This document shows, in pieces, positions 1 through 6,108 of a stretch of DNA of 64,000 bases. Below the pieces are notes generated by a model. The model was not told the DNA's origin. It made no database searches and worked only from the letters and a program-made list of their open reading frames with translations. The stretch spans positions 124,001 through 188,000 of the forward strand of contig WGLL01000009.1 of NCBI GenBank assembly GCA_016125585.1. The letters are read 5' to 3'. This DNA is from Caulobacter sp. (GTDB lineage Bacteria; Pseudomonadota; Alphaproteobacteria; Caulobacterales; Caulobacteraceae). A program made the translations under genes and the position numbers. Numbering within the stretch: the first letter of the stretch is position 1; each line of letters opens with the position of its first letter.

Positions 1-143
1 TCTACAGCCAGGTGCGGCTGGGCGTCTCGCCGGAGATCAACGCGGTCTGCACCCTGCTGATCGGGGCCGTGGCCGTCGGGGTCATCTGCTGGTCGCTGGC
101 GAGCAAGTGGCGGACGGCCGCCGGGCGACAGCCCCCGGCATAG
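1..143 (+). CDS. Polyamine ABC transporter permease, C-terminal end (partial)
   Basis: Only the last 46 or so residues are present, read from base 3 to a TAG at 141-143. They carry a YSQVRLGVSPEINA-type stretch followed by one hydrophobic segment and a short basic tail. This matches the C-terminus of PotI/YdcV-type inner-membrane permeases of spermidine/putrescine ABC importers, where a V-R-x-G-V-x-P-E-I-N-A motif precedes the last membrane helix. The 5' part and partner genes lie outside the window, so the substrate is inferred from family resemblance only. The gene converges on the minus-strand polyhydroxyalkanoate-system gene, with only 3 bases between the stop codons. Confidence 0.7.
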   Translation, partial: YSQVRLGVSPEINAVCTLLIGAVAVGVICWSLASKWRTAAGRQPPA

Positions 144-146
144 CGG

Positions 147-455
147 CTATTTCAACAGCAGTCGGGCTTCATCCTGGACCTTGTCCTTCACCTTGCCGGC
201 GAACATCGCCAGGAATCCCGGCAGGGCGATGTCCAGCCGCACCGCGTCATCCAGCACGTCCAGGGTGCCGTTGATGGTCTGGCCCATGGCCACGGCGGTG
301 AAGATCATGCGGTCGCCGTCCCAGGACTTTTCGACCTTGGCCTGGCCGCCGCCGGCGAACTGCTGCTCGATACGGCCAAAGCCGCTCTCGATCCGGGCGC
401 GGGCCTGATCCTTGCCCAGTTGGTGAGGGATGGTGATGGTCAATGGCTTGGCCAT
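147..455 (-). CDS. Polyhydroxyalkanoic acid system family protein
   Basis: A 102-residue protein starting MAKPLTITIPHQLGKDQAR. Its length and sequence fit the small polyhydroxyalkanoic-acid-system family, which is often encoded near polyhydroxyalkanoate granule genes and has no known enzymatic role. The pattern is an N-terminal T-I-x-I-x-H-x-L segment with K/R-rich helix, a W-x-G-D-R strand, and a C-terminal helix of the L-P-x-F-L-A-M-F type. The open frame continues upstream through the plus-strand tRNA-Thr, which cannot be coding. The ATG at 455 is therefore chosen; it is preceded by a good GAGCAAGGAGC-like ribosome site. No other polyhydroxyalkanoate genes are in view. Confidence 0.8.
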   Translation of the reverse strand: MAKPLTITIPHQLGKDQARARIESGFGRIEQQFAGGGQAKVEKSWDGDRMIFTAVAMGQTINGTLDVLDDAVRLDIALPGFLAMFAGKVKDKVQDEARLLLK

Positions 456-547
456 GGAAGCTCCTTGCTCGAGCGCGTGAGTTGGGGGCTGGACGCGCGC
501 CCCGGTTTGTCGCATTTGGGCGCCCGCGACAGGGCGCACAAGCGCTT

Positions 548-623
548 GCCGGCTTAGCTCAGATGGTAGAGCAGCGGTTTTGTAAACCGAAGGTCGCGGG
601 TTCGATCCCTGCAGCCGGCACCA
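548..623 (+). tRNA. tRNA-Thr (anticodon TGT)
   Basis: A 76-base cloverleaf. The acceptor stem GCCGGCT pairs with AGCCGGC, the D arm is GCTC/GAGC, the anticodon loop is TTTGTAA with TGT at the centre, and the T arm GCGGG-TTCGATC-CCTGC is intact. A73 and the CCA end are encoded. The anticodon reads ACA threonine codons. The outer anticodon-stem pair (G/A) is imperfect, which does not change the assignment. Confidence 0.95.
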
Positions 624-627
624 ATGA

Positions 628-1884
628 TCACCTGCGGGGCGCGCCGCTCGCCAGCGCCTCAATGTCGCTGACGGCCACGCCGATCACCTCGATGTCCTCC
701 TTGTTGCGGGAATAGGCGACCAGCAGTCGCCCCCCGTGCTCCAGCAGTTGCGGATACTGGTAGCCCGGCGTCTTGCGATTGCCGAAGGCGCGGCGCGCCG
801 TGGGCTCGTCCAGCAGGATGGCCATGGCCGTGAAGCTGAGGCCGTCCCGCGAGACGGACAGGGCCAGGGGGCTCCGCTCCTTGTTGTCCGGCCGGGGGTT
901 GGACACCATCACATACAGTCCCCCGCTCAGCCGCAGACCGGCCATCTTGGAGCTGGCGTCGGGGAAGTTCGTCCGGCGGGGCCTGGTCCAGACCGCGCCA
1001 TCGGCGCTGCCCATGGCCCGATAGAGCCGCCGGCCGCTGTTGTCGCGATAGAGGGCCGTCAGCCGACCATCCGGCAGCGCCCACCAGATGGGTTCATCCA
1101 GCTGCGGCCGGATCCGCATCGGCAGGGGAATGCGCAGCCAGGACTTCCAGGCCTCGCCGGCCGGCCGGCGTTCCGCGGGCGTCGCGGGCCATAGCCGCCA
1201 CTCCCAGCGGGCCGATGGCGGCGGCACGGCGATCGGGGTCCAGCTGTTCCAGGCGGCTGCCCCGCCCTTAAGGAAGCCAGGCCGCATGGCGCTGTCGCGG
1301 CTGGACTCGAACCAGGCGCCATCGGCCAGCCTGCGCGGCGGAAAATTGGTAATGACCCCGGGCGCCAGCGTCCCGCGCAGGCGCCAGGGCTGGTCCGGTT
1401 CATCGCCCGGCGCGAAGGCCAGCATCTTCAGGTCGGACCCGAAGTAGTCGCCTTCATGGTCGCTCGAGACCAGAGCCAGGGTTTCATCGCCGCGCCGCCA
1501 GTAGCCGCGGGCGAAGTAGCGCTGGCCGGGCGGCGGCGGCGGCGTCAGGAAGGTCGGTTTAGACCAGGTCAGACCATCGTTGCTGACCGCCCGCATCACC
1601 CGCGAGCCGGCCTCGCCCTCATGCACCGCGCCGGAGGTCCACATGATGACGAACCGCTGGCCGTCGTATTCCAGGTAGTTGTGGATGTTGAAGGCCGACA
1701 CGCCGGGCTGACCCCGGAACACCACGCCCCGGGTGACCGGCAGACGCGGCAGACCGGACCAGGCGGCCTTGTCCGCAACGGGCCTCACCTCCCGCGCCGC
1801 CAGCAGGGGCGGCTGCGAGGGGCCGCAGGCGGCGAGGGCCAGGGCCAGGGCCGCCGCCAGTCCGATAACGATCCTGCTGTTCAT
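628..1884 (-). CDS. Sialidase-fold (BNR/Asp-box) lipoprotein, function unknown
   Basis: A 418-residue protein with a hydrophobic leader ending in the lipobox L-A-A-C, so probably an exported, membrane-anchored lipoprotein. The start at 1884 is chosen because it puts the signal peptide at the N-terminus; the longer frame adds nine residues. The body holds Asp-box-like motifs (SNDGLTWSKP, SADGAVWTRP, SRDGLSF) spaced as in six-bladed beta-propeller sialidase or glycosidase-like proteins. No complete sialidase arginine triad can be assigned by eye, so catalysis is unproven. It ends next to tRNA-Thr and is divergent from the DUF188 gene 80 bp away. No operon partner is visible. Confidence 0.6.
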   Translation of the reverse strand: MNSRIVIGLAAALALALAACGPSQPPLLAAREVRPVADKAAWSGLPRLPVTRGVVFRGQPGVSAFNIHNYLEYDGQRFVIMWTSGAVHEGEAGSRVMRAVSNDGLTWSKPTFLTPPPPPGQRYFARGYWRRGDETLALVSSDHEGDYFGSDLKMLAFAPGDEPDQPWRLRGTLAPGVITNFPPRRLADGAWFESSRDSAMRPGFLKGGAAAWNSWTPIAVPPPSARWEWRLWPATPAERRPAGEAWKSWLRIPLPMRIRPQLDEPIWWALPDGRLTALYRDNSGRRLYRAMGSADGAVWTRPRRTNFPDASSKMAGLRLSGGLYVMVSNPRPDNKERSPLALSVSRDGLSFTAMAILLDEPTARRAFGNRKTPGYQYPQLLEHGGRLLVAYSRNKEDIEVIGVAVSDIEALASGAPRR

Positions 1885-1964
1885 GCCGCCCTGCCCCATC
1901 GCTCCAGCCATAGTCGATGGGCGGGGGGCCTGACAAACCCTCCGCCGCCTGCTCTATGCGCGCC

Positions 1965-2432
1965 ATGACCGCCACGCCGATCCAGATCTTCATCGACGCC
2001 GACGCCTGCCCGGTGAAGGACGAGACCTACAAGGTCGCCGCCCGCTATGGCCTCAAGACGTGGGTTGTCGCCAACAGCTTCATGATGGTCCCGACTTCGC
2101 CCCTGATCGAGCGCGTCATCGTCGATGCGGGCCCCGATGTCGCTGACGCCTGGATCGCCGAGCGTTGTGGACGGCGCGATGTGGTGGTGACCAACGACAT
2201 TCCTCTGGCCGATCTCTGCCTCAAGGCCGGCGCCCAGGCGATTCGCGCCAATGGCCAGCTCTTCACCGCCGACAGCATCGGCGCCCTGCTCGCCCAGCGG
2301 TCGATCATGGAACACATCCGCTCGACCGGAGAAATCACCGGCGGTCCACCGCCCTTTGGGCCCAGGGATCGCTCGAAATATCTCCAGGCGCTTGACGAGG
2401 CGGTAAACCGGGCGCGCCGCCGCCCTGGCTGA
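1965..2432 (+). CDS. YaiI/YqxD family (UPF0178, DUF188) protein
   Basis: A 155-residue protein beginning MTATPIQIFIDADACPVKDE. The IDADACPVK N-terminus, the NSFMMVP segment, the VTNDIPLADLCLKAGA motif (PIN-like acidic residues) and the C-terminal GGPPPFGPRDRSKYLQALD are hallmarks of UPF0178/DUF188 proteins. These have a PIN-like fold but no settled function. The start is placed at 1965 because the conserved family region begins there; in-frame ATGs at 1956 and further upstream would add unconserved residues. It stands alone between a divergent lipoprotein gene and the DUF805 genes. Confidence 0.85.
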   Translation: MTATPIQIFIDADACPVKDETYKVAARYGLKTWVVANSFMMVPTSPLIERVIVDAGPDVADAWIAERCGRRDVVVTNDIPLADLCLKAGAQAIRANGQLFTADSIGALLAQRSIMEHIRSTGEITGGPPPFGPRDRSKYLQALDEAVNRARRRPG

Positions 2433-2493
2433 CCGCTTGCGGTCCGCATGTCTTTCTCCCTAGACTTTCGGTCTGAAAAGAGGGGCGCGTTCC

Positions 2494-2925
2494 ATGGACC
2501 TGATGTTTCAACCGCTGCGTAAATACGCTGACTTCTACGGTCGGGCGCGGCGAACCGAATACTGGCTGTTCTTTCTGTTCAGGGTGCTGCTGTTTGCCGC
2601 TTTCGGTGTCGTGTTCATCGCCGTCATGGCCACGACCGGTGGCTTTGAAGAGGGACCGACCAACGACGCCGCTTCAGCGGCGGGCGGCATCGTCATCCTT
2701 CTGGGCGGGCTGACCTATCTGGCCCTCATCCTTCCCAATCTCGCGGTGACCGTGCGTCGCCTGCATGACGCCAACATGTCCGGCTGGCTGGTCCTCATCG
2801 GCTTGGTGCCGCTGGGCGGGTTTGTGCTGTTCATCTTCAGCCTGCTTGACGGAACGGCGGGCCCCAACATCTACGGTCCAAATCCCAGGGGCGGTGAAGC
2901 GACCGCCGCAAGCGTCTTCGCCTGA
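2494..2925 (+). CDS. DUF805 membrane protein (copy 1)
   Basis: A 143-residue inner-membrane protein of the DUF805 family. Typical features are the N-terminal FYGRARRTEYWLFFLF segment (YxGRxxRxEYW motif), two to three hydrophobic helices, and the V-R-R-L-H-D-x-x-x-S-G-W motif at about residue 90 before the last helix. The C-terminal DGTAGPNIYGPNP tail is also family-typical. The molecular role of DUF805 proteins is not established. A paralogue lies 85 bp downstream in the same direction, probably a tandem duplication. Confidence 0.85.
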   Translation: MDLMFQPLRKYADFYGRARRTEYWLFFLFRVLLFAAFGVVFIAVMATTGGFEEGPTNDAASAAGGIVILLGGLTYLALILPNLAVTVRRLHDANMSGWLVLIGLVPLGGFVLFIFSLLDGTAGPNIYGPNPRGGEATAASVFA

Positions 2926-3010
2926 GAGACCGCCGGTTGCCTAATCGCGCCTCGAAAGGCACTCTCCGATCCACCGGCCGGGGCTGGCCGGGCAATTCTG
3001 GGGAACCACA

Positions 3011-3406
3011 ATGGACCTGATGTTCGCACCCTTCCGCAAATACGTAGACTTCCAAGGCCGCGCCCGGCGTTCGGAATACTGGCTTTGGGTTCTCTTCCTT
3101 GTCGCCGTCGAGGTCGTTCTGATGGTCCTCGCCGCTATGATGAATGGCGGCGACCCGGAACGCTTTGGACCCGCCAACATCCTGCTGCTGCTCTTTTGGC
3201 TGGGCACCTTCCTGCCGACGCTGGCTGTGGCCGTGCGGCGCCTGCATGACACAGACCGCTCCGGCTGGTGGCTGCTGATCGGCCTGATTCCGTTGATCGG
3301 CGGCATCGTGCTGCTGATCTTCTATGTGCTCGACGGCACGCCCGGACCCAACAAGTTCGGACCAGACCCGAAGGGTCGCGGCGGCGACGCCGAAGTCTTC
3401 AACTAG
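3011..3406 (+). CDS. DUF805 membrane protein (copy 2)
   Basis: A 131-residue paralogue of the gene just upstream. It shares the M-D-L-M-F-x-P-x-R-K-Y start, the GRARRSEYW motif, the AVRRLHDTDRSGWW motif and the DGTPGPNKFGPDPK tail. Copy 1 has a longer glycine/alanine-rich loop after the first helix. Function is unknown. It has its own ribosome site (GGGGAACCACA before the ATG), and the 85-bp gap could hold a promoter, so the pair may not be strictly co-transcribed. Confidence 0.85.
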   Translation: MDLMFAPFRKYVDFQGRARRSEYWLWVLFLVAVEVVLMVLAAMMNGGDPERFGPANILLLLFWLGTFLPTLAVAVRRLHDTDRSGWWLLIGLIPLIGGIVLLIFYVLDGTPGPNKFGPDPKGRGGDAEVFN

Positions 3407-3451
3407 ACCGCGTCTGGCGGATCATGGCGTCGGGGTCTATCTGACCACGCC

Positions 3452-3874
3452 ATGATCCCCGTGACGCCGACCATCAACCTCGACGAAGACGAACTGGAGC
3501 AGCGGGCGGTCAAGGCCAGCGGTCCCGGCGGTCAGGCCGTCAACAAGACCAGCTCCGCGATCGAGTTGCGGTTCAACGCCCGCGCCTCCCCCTCCCTGCC
3601 CGACGACGTCAAGGCGCGGCTGGAGCGGTTGGCCGGGTCAAGGGCGACCCTCGATGGCGTCATCGTCATATTTGCTCAAAGCTATCGCAGCCAGGAAATG
3701 AACCGCCAGGATGCGGTCGACCGGCTCCTGGAACTGATCCGCAAGGCCGCCGAGCGGCCCAAGCCCCGCAAGAAGACCCGTCCGACCTATGCCTCCAAGC
3801 TCCGGCGTCTGGAAGGCAAGGCGATCCGCTCCAGCGTGAAGGCCGGTCGCGGAAAGCCGCGCGGAGACGACTGA
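3452..3874 (+). CDS. arfB: Alternative ribosome-rescue factor ArfB (peptidyl-tRNA hydrolase)
   Basis: A 140-residue protein with the catalytic GGQ motif of class I release factors at residues 26-28 (SGPGGQAVNKTSSAIELRF). It ends in a basic, lysine/arginine-rich tail (about residues 105-138), which in ArfB/YaeJ inserts into the empty mRNA channel of stalled ribosomes. The length matches ArfB (about 140) and is far shorter than RF1/RF2. It lacks a codon-recognition domain, so it should hydrolyse peptidyl-tRNA on non-stop ribosomes. It is monocistronic and converges on the HTH gene 11 bp downstream. Confidence 0.9.
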   Translation: MIPVTPTINLDEDELEQRAVKASGPGGQAVNKTSSAIELRFNARASPSLPDDVKARLERLAGSRATLDGVIVIFAQSYRSQEMNRQDAVDRLLELIRKAAERPKPRKKTRPTYASKLRRLEGKAIRSSVKAGRGKPRGDD

Positions 3875-3884
3875 GAGCCAGACC

Positions 3885-4103
3885 CTACCCCTTCCGCGTC
3901 GGTAGCCAGAACAGAGCCTCGACGGTCATGTCGAGCGCCTGGGCCAGGCGCAGGGCAAGGACAGTGGACGGTACGAACACGCCGTTCTCCACGGTGTTGA
4001 TCGTCTTGCGGGTCACCCCGACCCGTTCGGCCAGATCAGCCTGGGTGAGGCCCAGGCGACTCCGCGCCGCCTTCAGTCCGTTTTCAAGCGCCGGTTCAGC
4101 CAT
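3885..4103 (-). CDS. Small Cro/CI-type HTH regulator
   Basis: A 72-residue single-domain DNA-binding protein. Its helix-turn-helix lies at about residues 17-42 (LGLTQADLAERVGVTRKTINTVENG). This is the compact Xre/YozG-like class that often sits beside a membrane protein gene. The start at 4103 overlaps the end of the upstream membrane-protein gene by 8 bp, so the two are translationally coupled. A longer frame adds ten residues (start 4133). It probably controls its own operon through the inverted repeats at 4582-4617. Confidence 0.85.
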   Translation of the reverse strand: MAEPALENGLKAARSRLGLTQADLAERVGVTRKTINTVENGVFVPSTVLALRLAQALDMTVEALFWLPTRKG

Positions 4104-4563
4104 GCCGTTCCGAATGCCGATCGAGGAAGACAAACCGCAGGGTCGGGACGATGACGCCCAGGGTCAACAGTCCATGCAGCGTCTCAAAGGCCGGGATCGC
4201 AACGATCTGCGCGGCGAGATAAAGGCCAAGCGCCGCAACGGCCAGCGCCCAGTAGCCCCACACGAAGGCCGAGGCGCGATGGGCGCGGGTGACCTCATCG
4301 TCGAGGATTTCCCGGACGGCCCGGCTTCGCCACCAGCCGCCGCCTGTCGCCAGCAGCATCAGCAGGGCCGCGGCCCAGAGGGCGAACCCTGAAAGCTGAA
4401 GATGGTCGACGGTGCGAAGGGGCTCATGCAGGCCTCGCAGGTTGCTCAGGAACACGCCCTGCCAGGCCAAAAACAGAACGGCCTGGACGCGCAGGACCCG
4501 GTTGCGCCGGGCCTGCAGTCGTTCAGCGATATTCGCCGGCGAGCGGTCTGATTTGTCGTCCAT
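4096..4563 (-). CDS. Four-helix inner-membrane protein of unknown function
   Basis: A 155-residue protein with four predicted membrane helices at about residues 26-42, 57-75, 98-118 and 128-146, a basic N-terminus (RLQARRNRV) and a charged loop between helices 2 and 3. No enzymatic motif is visible. The HTH gene immediately downstream overlaps its 3' end. Regulator plus small polytopic membrane protein is a recurring bacterial pairing, but I cannot name a function. The promoter region carries the GTAACC inverted repeats described separately. Confidence 0.75.
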   Translation of the reverse strand: MDDKSDRSPANIAERLQARRNRVLRVQAVLFLAWQGVFLSNLRGLHEPLRTVDHLQLSGFALWAAALLMLLATGGGWWRSRAVREILDDEVTRAHRASAFVWGYWALAVAALGLYLAAQIVAIPAFETLHGLLTLGVIVPTLRFVFLDRHSERHG

Positions 4564-4581
4564 TGATCGACTCCAGGAAAT

Positions 4582-4617
4582 GTAACCTCAAGGTGACGTG
4601 TAACCTTCGCGTTACAC
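4582..4617. promoter_or_regulatory. Candidate operator of the HTH/membrane-protein pair
   Basis: Two adjacent dyads lie 19 bp upstream of the minus-strand start at 4563. One is GTAACCT-CA-AGGTGAC at 4582-4597 (one mismatch). The other is GTGTAAC-N6-GTTACAC at 4598-4617 (perfect 7-bp arms). Their centres are about 18 bp apart, close to two helical turns. The position suits autoregulation by the small HTH protein; binding is inferred. Confidence 0.55.
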
Positions 4618-4719
4618 CGCGTCAATACGCCGTTCCGCGACTCCCGTTTTGAGCTGATCCCGCCGTTGAAACAGCAGGGCGATGGGCCTACCGTCCGCCA
4701 TCAGTTCACGGGAGGCATC

Positions 4720-5244
4720 ATGCGCGCTTCACTTTCCATCGCGGTTCTGGCGTTCGGCGCCGCGGTCTCGCTTTCTGCCTGTTCGAAAGCCCCGGAGAGT
4801 AGCGGCTCTGGCGACAGCGGCCCGGCCGCCGCGCCTCCTGCGGCGGCCCCGGCTGCTCCTGAAATGACGGATGCCGAGAAGCAGGCGGTTCTGGCCGCCC
4901 TGCCCGCCCCCTACAACACCGGCAACCTGGAAAACGGCCGCAAGCAGTTCGCGCTTTGCCGTTCCTGTCACAACATCACGCCGGGCGGCCCCAACATGAC
5001 TGGCCCCAACCTCTACGGCGTCTTTGGCCGCAAGGCCGGCAGCCACGAGGGCTTCAAATATTCCGACGCCTTGAAGAACGCCGGCTTCGTCTGGGACGCC
5101 GAGAAGCTGGATTCTTGGCTGACCAATCCGCAAAGCTTCCTCCCGGGCAACCGGATGACTTTTGTCGGGGTCAAGGATCCCCAGAAGCGCATCGATCTGA
5201 TCGCCTATCTCAAGGTCGAGAGCGGTTACAAGCCGCCCGAGTAA
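4720..5244 (+). CDS. Lipoprotein class I cytochrome c
   Basis: A 174-residue exported c-type cytochrome. The leader ends in lipobox L-S-A-C (Cys21), followed by an Ala/Pro-rich linker of about 30 residues. The heme site is C80-R-S-C83-H84, and the likely axial methionine is M146 in NRMTFVG. The N-terminal lipid would tether it to a membrane facing the periplasm, where it can carry electrons. The fold resembles the membrane-anchored cytochrome c552/CycM type. The start at 4720 has a GGGAGG ribosome site. An upstream in-frame start (4666) would bury the signal peptide. No oxidase gene is adjacent. Confidence 0.85.
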   Translation: MRASLSIAVLAFGAAVSLSACSKAPESSGSGDSGPAAAPPAAAPAAPEMTDAEKQAVLAALPAPYNTGNLENGRKQFALCRSCHNITPGGPNMTGPNLYGVFGRKAGSHEGFKYSDALKNAGFVWDAEKLDSWLTNPQSFLPGNRMTFVGVKDPQKRIDLIAYLKVESGYKPPE

Positions 5245-5332
5245 CAACTCCGCGCGCGACCCCAATTGCCGTTTATGATACCCGTGTTTTGTGACAACTT
5301 GACGTGGGATCCGTGGAGATCGAGATCCGGGC

Positions 5333-5686
5333 ATGGATGGTCGCAAAGCCCTGGTGAGGGAATTTTACGAGGCCTTCAATCGGCAAGATGTCGAGGGCAT
5401 GGCCGCGCTTGTCCATCCCCAGGCGGACTTTGCCGACCTGTTTGACGATGGTCGGGTCGTCGGTCGCGAGGCCCTGATCGTTCACTGGACGCGTGTCCTG
5501 GGGCTTGTCAGGGGGGAGCTGACCCTTGTCTCCGCCCGGGCGGCGAAGGACGGGTCCCTGGTGGTCAGCTTTCGGCACCAGATCACCAATCCGGAGGGCC
5601 GGCTTTGGGACAATGGCGAGGAGACTCTTCGCTACGAGTTCATTGACGGCCTGATCTCGCGCATGGACAGGCCTGTTCCGCCGTGA
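5333..5686 (+). CDS. SnoaL-like (NTF2-fold) protein, copy 1
   Basis: A 117-residue protein of the SnoaL/NTF2-like fold. It has an N-terminal FYEAFNRQDVEGMAALVHPQADF helix, a central GREALIVHW strand pair and a C-terminal LRYEFIDGLISRMD strand. Family members range from small enzymes (isomerases, dehydratases) to ligand-binding proteins. No catalytic residue can be assigned here, so the substrate is unknown. Its TGA overlaps the GTG start of a second SnoaL-like gene, so the two are translationally coupled and may form a heterodimer. Confidence 0.75.
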   Translation: MDGRKALVREFYEAFNRQDVEGMAALVHPQADFADLFDDGRVVGREALIVHWTRVLGLVRGELTLVSARAAKDGSLVVSFRHQITNPEGRLWDNGEETLRYEFIDGLISRMDRPVPP

Positions 5687-6051
5687 CGGCCTCCGCCGAC
5701 GCCAGCCTGGCGAACATTGCGCGTCTGGATGCCCTCTATGACGCCTACAACAGGGGCGACATCGCCACGGTGCTGTCCGGCATGGCGCCCGACGTCGAGT
5801 GGTTTGATCAACTGGCCGGCGTCGACATCAAGGGCCTGGAGGCGCTGAAGGCCTACTGGCGAGACCAGGTCGGCCTGATCACCACTGAGGTCATTCCCCT
5901 GTCGATCCAGGCGCTGGAGGACGGCCGTATCCGTCTTGAAGGCGTGCAGACGGTTCGCAACCCCGAGGGTCAGGAATGGTCGACCCAGCGGGTGGTCCAC
6001 ATCTACCGTTTCGATGAGAACGGCCTGATCCTGGGCATGACGCTTGGCTGA
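5683..6051 (+). CDS. SnoaL-like (NTF2-fold) protein, copy 2
   Basis: A 122-residue NTF2-fold protein starting with GTG in a GTGA overlap with copy 1. It contains the diagnostic DALYDAYNRGDIATVLSGMAPDVEWFD N-terminal region, the GLEALKAYW segment and a final VVHIYRFDENGLI strand. It is clearly related in fold to its neighbour but not a close duplicate. The tight coupling suggests a two-subunit complex. The ligand or reaction is unknown. Confidence 0.75.
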   Translation: MTASADASLANIARLDALYDAYNRGDIATVLSGMAPDVEWFDQLAGVDIKGLEALKAYWRDQVGLITTEVIPLSIQALEDGRIRLEGVQTVRNPEGQEWSTQRVVHIYRFDENGLILGMTLG

Positions 6052-6108
6052 AGCCGGCTCTGGCCGGTCAGGTCCAGCCTTCCGGACAACCGCGAACCGG
6101 AGACGGCG

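Noticed and set aside
147..662. Extended N-terminus of the polyhydroxyalkanoate-system gene
   Set aside because: The extension runs through the complete tRNA-Thr gene on the other strand, so the start at 455 is used.
5800..5820. FNR-like TTGATCAA in the second SnoaL gene
   Set aside because: It lies in coding sequence and lacks the four-base spacer.
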